Source of the DNA: Buxus sempervirens
Lineage: Eukaryota > Streptophyta > Magnoliopsida > Buxales > Buxaceae
Direction of reading: 5' to 3'
DNA: 64,000 bases
Assembly (NCBI GenBank): GCA_947561395.2
Contig: OX387182.1
Span: 37,999,949-38,063,948 of the forward strand
The notes under the pieces: model-generated
Seen by the model: only the letters and a program-made list of their open reading frames with translations
Database searches by the model: none
Told to the model about the DNA's origin: nothing
Position numbers and translations under genes: made by a program
Shown here: positions 55,541 through 64,000 of the stretch, piece after piece
Layout of the letters: every line of letters begins with the position of its first letter
Numbering within the stretch: position 1 is the first letter of the stretch

Positions 55541-56863
55541 CAGATTTCAAATTTTTTTGGTCTTCCAATCGATTTGATTAACTTGATTGCTCATCCAAAC
55601 ATACGGTTCACCATTGAAAGGCTTCTAGATTGTCCCCAAAGTGGACTTTGACACTATATTTACAAAAATGCATGAATGCTCATAAGGGCACATGTTCCCT
55701 CCAAAATTAAACACCATATTCATGGATTTTGTACTTTTGGTTGCCTCCTATATGGATTTTGGGTAGGATCACTTCTGAGAAGAGTTAAAAACTCTTCTTA
55801 TAGGCTACACCAATCTTAGGATACAGACCTCATTAGGAAAAATTTCATCCCAACATATGGACACTATAGCACTTACTTTACATAATATGAAGATAATTTT
55901 TAATAAAATGATATTACCTTGTTACCTTGTATTTACCCTCAATATGGTATTCATATCATACCTTGGCCTTGTGAACCATGCAACCGGCGTTCCTTTAATT
56001 ACAAACCCATTTTCCCATCGTAATTGTTTACTTTAGTTGAAAACGTGTTTCTCCACCTTCAAGCGTAGGGGTTTTGGGTTTTGGCTTAATGACAACTTAG
56101 ATTTCAAGCCTAGTGATGACCAGAATCAAAGATCAACAATGTCATCACATCATTAGCTCAAAGTTCTAAGGTGAATGTTTTCACTTTCGCTTTCCGAAGT
56201 AACGACCTCGTTACGCCAAACTACACACATTCGGGTTTAACTTCCTATAGGTGATGGGTAGGCTATATAAAAGATTTAAAGTACTCAAGTGCATTTGAAA
56301 TAAAGGAAACATTCACAACGTCCTAACCCCTTGTCACTCTTTTTCGTAGCCAAGCACATTTTTTATTCACAAACCAAGGTATAATGAAAAGACCATATTT
56401 GAAGTAAGCATAGGTAAACAAAGTAATAACCTAACCTAAACATGCTCATGTTAACCATACATCCATACAAAACATCAAACATGCCTAGGGACATGCTATC
56501 ATATTATACAAAGAGGCAATCAACCACGCTTGAACATGCTGAAAATTTCAAAACATATACCAAATATTCAGATTTCATACTCATCCTCTCATTATCAAAA
56601 CATAGCATTGAAAATCTATATTAAAACATGCTATCATAAAAATACAGCAATTGAGCATGATTTGACAAGGCAAATTTCCTAAACATGGTACTAAACATCA
56701 CCAAACATATGAATATATTCATGCCATATCCTCATGAATTCTTCACCATATATATCAGATTTAAAATACATCCAACATGCCGAATAAAATAATCAAAACA
56801 GCAAGCAATCAAAATAAAAAAAAGCATGAACAAATACACCAATCATGGGTTAAATCCACAAGG

Positions 56864-56881
56864 TCCGCAATGGAGTCGCCA
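56864..56881 (-). other. Primer binding site of element 2
   Basis: Minus strand TGGCGACTCCATTGCGGA, two bases inside the LTR. Arginine-tRNA type, slightly diverged from element 1. Confidence 0.78.
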
Positions 56882-57402
56882 GTTGTGAGACATGGAAGAT
56901 CAATTTAATGACTTCCTAATCATCACACCGGATTCATAAAAAAGAGGAGTCGCCACCATTCTGTTTAGGTATGAATGGACACCAAAATAATCCAGTAAAA
57001 TACAAAAAGGGTAAAACTAGAGTAAAAATAACTCTACTTTAAAATAAAAAACCAGAGATGGATACGGAGATTAGGTTATGAATAGGGGAAGGTATTAGGC
57101 ACTCCTATTCATCCACACAAGGTGGTTGCCAAGTATTGTTCATGCTTTAAAAATGGCTTGCTAAAGAAAATCAAATTAAAAGTAAAGAAAAACAACAAAA
57201 GAATGTATGGTTTTTCCATATGAATAGCCCATTAGTTCTGGACCCTTCATATGAACACACCATTTCTAGGGTTTCATGATTGAGTAAAATCAAGATAAAG
57301 AAAACAAGCCTAAAGTAAAAACTTAAAAAAACTAGCTTTAAGTTAAATCCTTGAAATCTTGGAACTACATAATCAAAGTTAAAAATCTTTTCACAAAATA
57401 TT

Positions 57403-57911
57403 GAAGAATTAAACCTGAACAATCTAGGGTACAGATTTGGTCCAGATTTCTCATTAGTTGAGAGATCTAAATTAGATATACCTATGTTGATATAAAAAAA
57501 AGCATAAAAAAGGAGAGTTTAGATCATAGGATCCTCTCTCAAAAATTAAAACAACTTAAAAATTATCTCATGATATTGAAGAATAAATCTGAACAATTTA
57601 GGGTACAGATCTGGTCCAGATTTCTCATTAGTTGAGAGATCTAAACCAGATACACCCATGTTGATGGAAAACATAAAAAAGAGAGTTTAGACCATAGGAT
57701 CTTCTCTCAAAAATTGAAAACAACTCAAAAATCACCTCATAATATTGAAGAATAAATTTGATCAATCTAGGGTACAGATCTGGTCCAGATTTCTTATTAG
57801 TTTGAGAGATCTAAACCATATACACCCATGTTGATGAAAAACATAAAAAATGGAGAGTTTAGACCATAGGATCCTTTCTCAAGAATTAAAACAACTTAAA
57901 AATCACCTCAT
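57403..57911. repeat. Three tandem copies of a ~170-bp unit in the LTR of element 2
   Basis: Units start GAAGAATTAAA or GAAGAATAAAT at 57403, 57578 and 57747. Each includes GGGTACAGAT, GGTCCAGATTTCT, GAGAGATCTAAA and TAGGATCCTCTCTCAA-type words. The element 1 LTR has one diverged copy (near 890-1060). Confidence 0.9.
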
Positions 57912-58470
57912 GAAACCCTAGAGGTTACTTTAAGGCTTATGATTTTAGATCTACCATATTGATCATGGTAGATCCAAAATCCTAGCCTAATAATAACCAA
58001 AAGAAAGAAAACAATGTGGTGGGTGTAGTTGTGTGAAAAATCAAAACTCTAGGAGGAAAATGAGATCTAATGCTATGAACAGCATAGATCCATGGTATTC
58101 GTCCACATTTCAAAAATAAACAATCACATAATACAAACAAAGTATTAAAAGATACATATCAAGGATTACAACACATAGGGGCCTATCCTACGGATCCACC
58201 TGTTCTCCTTTCCCCTAACTTTCTCTTCACGTTTTACGGCTAGAAAGTAGTCTTGAGGTACTTAGAGGTAGGTTTGGGGTTACAACCATACATAGGCCTT
58301 ATTCTACAGAAAAAGTAGAAGATAGAATAATCCTGGAATTTAAAAAAAACAGGAAAGAAAAAGGAAGAGAGGCTTACCTAGATTTGAGAAAACAGAGAGG
58401 CAAGGTTCCCTTCTTCTCTTAGAGCTCTTATAGCTTTCAATTCTCAGCCTTTTGCTTGAGGTAAGGCCCT

Positions 58471-58480
58471 CTATTTATAG
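58471..58480 (-). promoter_or_regulatory. TATA box of the LTR of element 2
   Basis: Minus strand CTATAAATAG, at the same place relative to the upstream inverted-repeat cluster (about 200 bp) as in element 1. Confidence 0.65.
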
Positions 58481-58682
58481 GCAAACCCAGGGGCATGGTT
58501 GGTCACAAGGGTATGCCAAACTAGGGTTCTAGAATGTTCCAACTCAGTTTTAAAACATGAATTGGAGTAAATCTGAAAGCCAACGGAGGGTAAAAAAGGA
58601 AGATTACATCTCCTAGAGAGAGGTGTGAATGTAAATAAGGCTCAGAAATTGAAAATTTGCAAATTCGCTCAAAATTATGCAT

Positions 58683-58763
58683 GACCGCATATATATTGCA
58701 TGCGGTCACGCCTTGACCGCAGATCAAATGCGGTCAAGGCAAATCCGCATACCAAATGCGGTC
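58683..58763. repeat. Inverted-repeat cluster, GACCGCAT/ATGCGGTC type, U3 of element 2
   Basis: Three units: arms at 58683/58706, 58714/58735 and 58745/58763. Homologous in place to 1970-2073, with different arm sequence that is still complementary. Confidence 0.8.
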
Positions 58764-59336
58764 AACACAGGTTCTGCATAGCCTTGACCCTTTTTATCTG
58801 CATATGCAATACTTATTTACATGTAATATCATTTAAGTAAATGTCTTCATTTTTTTAATCTCCATTTACTTAAGATATTACATGTAAATAAGCACACAAC
58901 TCCTCATCTGAATCCATTAAAAATAGTTTCAGATCCAAATTCCAAGTGAAAAGTCAACTTTCCAGTTCAAGGCTAAATTCCGGTTTTTCAGGTCCAGTAA
59001 AAAGATTCATCATGTTAATACCAAGGTATTTGTCAAGATTTAAAGGCTCAAAAAATTCATTTATGCAATAAAATTGCTAAAAACTTGATTACCGGGAAAA
59101 AATTATCTTGAAATCTTGCCTTAAAAAATATTTCATTTTTTAGGGTCAAAAGTCAACAAAATTCAACCGGAAAAGTTTGACTTTGTGCAAACGATTGAAT
59201 TTGGGCCCTTTCCTTTGTGGTTTTGGATTCAAATGGGTTAAGGATCTCAAACCCAATGCTAAGAATTGAAAATTCCAATAAAATATTTCTCTCCTTCAAG
59301 ATTTATCAAAAATCGTGCAATTTTGGAGTGTCTACA

Positions 59337-60480
59337 AGTACATCCAGAAGGTATCTTAGGCCTGTATTGAAGTTTAAGAACAAGTTATGTTATCCAAAAT
59401 CAGATCTAAATAGATTTGGTCCTCTATTTCCTCAAAATATCTCCATAAGATTCTACTTTACATTTATCGTTCCAAATTACTAACCATTAATCCAATATTA
59501 ACTCCGTCACTTCCTCCATCTCAAATTATCCTAGTTACAGGTATTACAACTTTAAAATTACAAGAAAAATCATTAAAAATGGATTTGGCCTAAATTTCAA
59601 AAATCTAGAAATTCTAACAGAAGCCGCTTGACTGGGCGCTCAAGCAGTCTATTGGGTGATCTATACTGGGTAAATTTCCACACTGCCGCTCGCAATGGCG
59701 TTCAAGCGGTTAATTGGGTGTTGGGTTTTCAAGTTCTATTTCAAAATACATAAGTGCAGCACCTACATTTGTGCTCGAGCGGCCACTTGGGCCCTCGGCC
59801 AAAACTCACTGTTTTTTTTGGGTTTTCTGATTTCCGAAGTGTTCAATGATTTTTATAATTTTAAATTGTTTCTAATCACCTTATTTTCATCCTAAATTAC
59901 TTCTAAGACAATCCTATACCAATCTCAGTGATTAAAATTTATCCAAGTCTTTCCTACTAAATTTAATCTTTTATAATCAACGCTTTTCTAGATTCTTAAA
60001 AAAAAGAGTGTAAAAGCAAAAACCAACTTATAAATCTCCCAACTTTTCAAAACGAAATCTAAATCAAAATAAACCGTGATTAAGCATCTAAAACATATGA
60101 AAATCATGCAGTTTCTCTAGTTTCAAAAGGGTTTGCTACTTGCCTTAATCAAAAGGGTTTGCTACTTGCCTTAATATGTGAATTCATTCTTCCAAGAACC
60201 CTGATCGTCCACTGATTTTCTGAGCTTGATCGCACTACCTTAGACTTCTCCAAATCCCATCTCCACCATTCAGATTGAAGTTCTTCGAGTGAAGATCAAA
60301 ACCACCAAGTTTGAGGTCGATCCAACAACTGGATTTCTCTAGATCTCCATTCGAATAGGGTTGGTTGGAATTCTGCAACACCCTGTCTTCTTCACAAACA
60401 CTTCTTTTTCTCTCTAACCCTTTTTGTATTTTTCTCCAAATTTTATGCATGAATCTTTCCTCTTCTTTTCTCCTCAGATC
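59337..60480 (-). repeat. Reversed fragment of an LTR related to 36712-40246
   Basis: The reverse complement matches 37500-38400: GGCAAGTAGCAAACCC...GAAACTAGAG, then CCGCTCGA...GCGCC words (59620-59790). A duplicated TTTGCTACTTGCCTTAA is at 60129-60173. Ends are not fixed. The boundary with the next LTR lies in the CT-rich stretch 60380-60700. Confidence 0.55.
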
Positions 60481-62201
60481 TGATGGATATCAACCCAGCA
60501 ATGAAAGAAAAACACCATGGAGGAAGGGCGCCTACAACCCCTCTATTCTTCTTCCTTTTTTTTTTCTCTTCTTCTTCTTCTAACGCCCAACCTCTCATCT
60601 TCTCCTTCTCTTCAGTTTTCAATCTTCTTCTTCTTCTAACGCCCAACCTTAAGCTTGGAGAAAAGACAAGGTCGGAAATTTGAAGAAAACAGTATTTTGA
60701 TTTTATATTTGGGTTGCCAAAGCTAAGAAGAAGGTGATTATAGCTTCAAGGTAAGCAACACCCTTCTAAGAAAACCTTGTTTTAGTTTTCTTGAATTCAA
60801 AATGAATTTCGAACCTCTGTTGCAAATATGGGATTAATATTATTATATGTTGCTGTTAAATAAGTTACAATTTATTTTAGATGCATGTGACTATAGTAGG
60901 TTTGCAAATTGAGATAAATGTGATATTCTGTTTGCATAAGAAATCATTGCCTGAATTTATACATGAAATGTATGGAAGCATGAGGGCATAGGCCCATGAT
61001 CTGAAAACGAAATGTAAACCATGGGGCAATGGCCTGGATGATTGTGAACTAGTAGCCCTATAGGCTGTGCTTGAGAAACATAGTTCTGTTGACATGGAAA
61101 TGATTGTGTAAGATACTAAATAAAATGAAAGGCATAAAATTTTAACTTAAGATGCGGATCCGTATAACTTAAGTAGGTGTGTTTAAATATAAATGCCATG
61201 ACCTTGGATACTATTGTTTCATCATGTGTGGATTCTATTGATACCGGCTAGAGGCTGATAGTTGTACTAAATTCCAGCACCAAGGGGAATCGGTGGCTGA
61301 TGCCCAAGCTTCATTTGGATGCCCTACGCTAAGGGGAATTGGCGTTAGGATGCCCAATACCAAGGGGAATCGGGTTGGATGCCTCACCTATATGGGAAAC
61401 CTATAGATTTAGATGTGGTCATGATGTTTACAATTAAACCACCTAATTAACTCTATAAATGGAATGAGATTAACATGGTTGTTGTCGCTAAGAGTTAGTA
61501 TATTTTAATGCTGGTTTCCATTGATTAATGAATGCCCTTGTATGCTTGTGCTAAATATCATGAATGATAGGCAAAGATGTATATCGGCATTATTACATCG
61601 GTTTTCGATACATTGCTATGCATCATGGAATTGAAAAGATATGGCATGAACTGTGGTTTTCAAAAGCATGCATAGTGTTGCTTACTGGGACCCTTCGTCT
61701 AATCAAACGTGGTTTATCGGTTTTGTTTTAGATCCATGGACGTCTGGAGCTAAAGCTGATAAGGGGAAGGAGAAAGCTTTGGGCTACAGAGAGGAGGATT
61801 TCTTCAGGCCAGCTAGGTCTTCTTAGATAAATGTATATCTTATTTTGGATTTATGTTGATAGAAAGAAAGAAAGAGAGGGAAGTGAGATGCTTAGATGAC
61901 CCACTTTTGTAAAACCATGTATATAACTTTTAATGGGTTCTTTTGATACCTTTACCTCATGGTTTATACTTTAAATGCCTCTTTTATAGTTAGTTTGACT
62001 GTACACATATAGTATATGTTGCACCCACATTTATCAGGCATTTCTCACACTTGGATATCGTCCATTTTCTAGGCGTTATATACGCCTTTTGTCGAAAAAA
62101 ATAAAGGAAAAACTTTACCATCATGTTTATTAGGGCCTGGTTAACATCCTTTAGCTGATCTTAGTCCAAAGGGATGAGATGCGGTTTATTGGGGTGTTAC
62201 A
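60481..62201 (+). repeat. LTR (right part) of element 5
   Basis: Ends GGGGTGTTACA at 62201, followed by a primer site. The TTACTGGGACCC...CGTCT block (61680) and a CACCAAGGGGAATCGGTG-type array (61270-61390) mark it as kin to the LTRs ending at 36158 and lying at 43396. Its 5' limit was not located. Confidence 0.65.
61270..61390. repeat. AAGGGGAAT-loop hairpin array in the LTR of element 5
   Basis: Three units with loop AAGGGGAATY and arms CACC/GGTG (61278-61295), ACGC/GCGT (61326-61345) and a weaker CCAA/TTGG pair (from 61353). Separated by GATGCC words. Confidence 0.75.
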
Positions 62202-62205
62202 ATTT

Positions 62206-62217
62206 TGGTATCAGAGC
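62206..62217 (+). other. Primer binding site of element 5
   Basis: TGGTATCAGAGC, the standard initiator-methionine tRNA complement in plant LTR elements, four bases after the LTR end. Confidence 0.92.
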
Positions 62218-62356
62218 GAAAGATCCCTATGAACCTCAACCTAGGATTAGCAGCTTTAGGTTGGGATTGGGTTGAGAGTGCGATAATTAGAACCTTGAAC
62301 TATTTAGGACTTTGCATTTTTGGTTTTGATTGAAATTTTGTAAATTTCAGATTGTG

Positions 62357-64000
62357 ATGGCACCCCGACAGAGGGGTAGACCTCGCCGAGCTGCAGCAGC
62401 AGCTGCGCCTGCGCCTGCTCCTGCTCCTGCTCCTGCACCTGATATTCCAGCAGGTGAGCCAGTTGAGTTACCAGCTGAGATTCCTGTTTATGTGCCAGTT
62501 GCAGCTCCAGCGGATGTTCCCGTTGCTGCACTTGATGCCCCACTCACACAAAGGCAGATGGGTCAGATTTTACGTGAGTTTGGGGAGATATCTTCTACCC
62601 TTAGACAGGCAGTTGCTATGAATTAGCAACAACCACATAACCAGCCCAGAGGTGAGCAAGAAAAAAGGGGCAGAGCAAGGGAAATGGATGATCCCATGAG
62701 GAGCTTTAGGAGATTGTCTCCTCCACCTTTTTATGGAAGTCCAGATCCAATGGAAGCTGAAGGTTGGATTAAGCAAATAGAGAAGATCTTTGTTGCTTCT
62801 CGATGTCCAGAGGAAGATAAGGTGACCTTAGCCATGTTTATGTTACGTGGTGATGCGGATTACTGGTGGAGATCTGTACAGAATGAGATGGCTATTGCCG
62901 GTGTGCCTATTACATGGGCGGAGTTCAAGCGTAGATTTGATCTACGTTACTTTCCAGAGCATGTAAGGGTGAGGAAAGTAGAGGAGTTTGAGTATATCTC
63001 AGGGAGACATGTCTGTTGCACACTACGAGGCAAAGTTTGCAGAGCTTTCACGATTTGCACCTCGGATTGTGGAGACAGAGGAAGACAGGACTAGACACTT
63101 TCGACGGGGATTGAGGCCGGGTATTAAAGAAAAGGTTGAGATGTTTTGTTGTACCGTCTTCCACGAGTTAGTGCACAAGGCCACTGTAGCTGAGAGGGCT
63201 ATAGAGGAGAGAGCTATGGAGGTGAGAGTGCCGAGAGTGCCACCTCGACCAGCATATAGTCAGCAGAGATTTCCTGCCAGAGATCAGAGGCAGAGGTTCA
63301 CTCCTAGAGATCAGTGGAGGTCTAGTGGATCAGGACAGTTTAGGGGAGGTTTCCAGGCAGGGCAGAGTCAGAGGCCAGTGACTGCCAGCTGTCTTAGGTG
63401 TGGTAGGTCTCATATACCAGGGCCGTGTTTTGCACCGGCAGGAGCTTGCTATAGGTGTGGTCAGCATGGCCACAGGATTGATGACTGCCCACATCCTGCT
63501 CAGTACCAGTCATTGCAGTCACGACCATATCAGTCAGAGGCATTGCCTACTGCAGACACACCGAGATATCAGCGGCCACATCCTTATAGAGGAAGACATG
63601 GAGGCCAGAGGCAGCAAGGCAGACCAGTAGGCGGAGGTGGAGCACCCCGATTAGAGCAGAGGACCTAGACTGCACCATTACAGCCACAGCATCTTCAGGC
63701 CAGAGCTTATGCTGTAGCACCTTCTGAGCAGTCTGTAGCTTATGTACCATCAGTGGTTGGAGGTACTATATTTATTTCTGGTCATCCTGCTTTGAGTTTG
63801 TTTGATTCAGGAGCTACTCACTCCTTTATTACTCCTAAATGTGCATGCCATGCTGGGTTATTTCCGTCTGTTATGGAATTTCCATTGACTGTTAGTACTC
63901 CTTTGGGAAAGAATAGCAGTGTAGAAACAGTGTTTAAAGATTGCATGATTAGACTGGGAAGATTAGAATTACCCGGAGATTTGATTAGTCTAGATATCAG
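62357..64000 (+). pseudogene. Gag and start of protease of element 5
   Basis: Start MAPRQRGRPRR followed by an Ala/Pro repeat (APAPAPAP). The capsid region has FRRLSPPPFYGSPDP, GWIKQIEKIF, LAMFMLRGDADYWWR and FKRRFDLRYFPEHV. Two zinc knuckles follow: CLRCGRSHIPGPC (CX2CX3HX4C) and CYRCGQHGHRIDDC (CX2CX4HX4C, from 63447). The protease start has GHPALSLFDSGATHSFI (active Asp codon at 63804). The order and the paired knuckles fit Tekay/Del chromoviruses. Not one open frame as given; a likely fossil copy. Confidence 0.82.

Larger units (their letters stand above)
54068..56863 (-). other. Leader of element 2, right part
   Basis: No ORF. It holds hairpin units (54086-54820), a T-tract (54900-54940), an inverted-repeat cluster (55431-55540) and a segment (55560-56260) closely matching 17640-18300 of element 1. 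Confidence 0.75.
36159..59336 (-). mobile_element. Element 2: decayed Tat/Ogre-like element with nested insertions
   Basis: Minus-strand relative of element 1: 5' LTR 56884-59336, primer site 56864-56881, leader with the same hairpin arrays, gag remnants, small pol remnants and the post-integrase stretch (36290-36711). Most of pol is absent and the frames are broken in several places, so it is a fossil. Four LTR insertions lie in it: 36712-40246, 43396-47361, 49232-54067 and, inside the last, 51775-53731. Its 3' LTR was not found. It is older than all its insertions and more diverged than element 1. Confidence 0.8.
56884..59336 (-). repeat. 5' LTR of element 2, 2453 bp
   Basis: TGTGAGACATGG...GTGTCTACA, recognisably related to the element 1 LTR along its length (same start, same end, shared TTTTACGGCTAG module, TATA box at 58471-58480 and inverted-repeat cluster). 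It is longer because of a triplicated segment at 57403-57911. Confidence 0.88.
62202..64000 (+). mobile_element. Element 5: start of a Ty3/gypsy element (chromovirus, Tekay/Del-like), runs off window
   Basis: Directly after its LTR come a methionine-type primer site, a 140-bp leader, gag and the start of protease. RT and integrase would lie beyond the window. It looks broken at a few places in gag, so its activity is doubtful. The methionine primer site and two zinc knuckles set it apart from the Tat/Ogre elements here. Confidence 0.8.

Noticed and set aside
59337-59341. AGTAC as target duplication of element 2
   Set aside because: No matching copy could be found because the 3' LTR of element 2 is not in the window.

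Overview
The window is plant nuclear DNA made almost wholly of nested LTR retrotransposons. I see no host single-copy gene, rRNA, tRNA or CRISPR array. Giant Ty3/gypsy elements of the Tat/Ogre type with arginine-tRNA-like primer sites, long solo LTRs starting TGTAAAACCCC or TGTAAGGCCC, and plant mobile domain-like genes point to an angiosperm, probably a eudicot with a repeat-rich genome. The species cannot be named from this sequence.

Layout. (1) 371-20669 is a near-whole, young Tat/Ogre-like element (element 1) on the minus strand: 1806-bp LTRs about 99.5% identical by eye, a perfect 5-bp target duplication AGCAT, primer site, polypurine tract, gag-protease, RT-RNase H, and a second RNase H plus integrase. 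Between integrase and the 3' LTR it carries two intron-containing genes on the opposite (plus) strand: a plant mobile domain (PMD)-like gene (A) and a DUF7745-like gene with a coiled-coil tail (B). (2) Element 1 sits inside an LTR of an older minus-strand Tat-like element (element 3, 1-370 and 20675-28806), which has no visible coding region and contains an inverted piece of its own LTR. (3) 28807-36158 holds a cut reversed LTR, a CTAAGGTACCCC-type minisatellite split by a solo LTR with AATAA target duplications, and the 3' part of another LTR. (4) 36159-59336 is a decayed relative of element 1 (element 2) with most of pol missing, cut up by four other LTR insertions, one nested inside another. 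(5) 59337-64000 holds a reversed LTR fragment, then the LTR, primer site and gag-protease start of a plus-strand Ty3/gypsy element of chromovirus (Tekay/Del) appearance, which runs off the window.

The most notable pattern is not coding. Several LTR and leader regions carry arrays of short inverted repeats (possible hairpins) whose loops are conserved while the two stem arms change together. One type (GCCCGTA/TACGGGC arms) recurs five times in element 1: in both LTRs, in the leader, and ahead of each of the two opposite-strand genes. In element 2 the same positions carry GACCGCAT/ATGCGGTC arms. A second type forms an array of about 28 units in the leader of element 1, with matching arrays in element 2. 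Other LTR families have their own versions. These arrays, together with the two opposite-strand genes, are the best candidates here for something not yet described.
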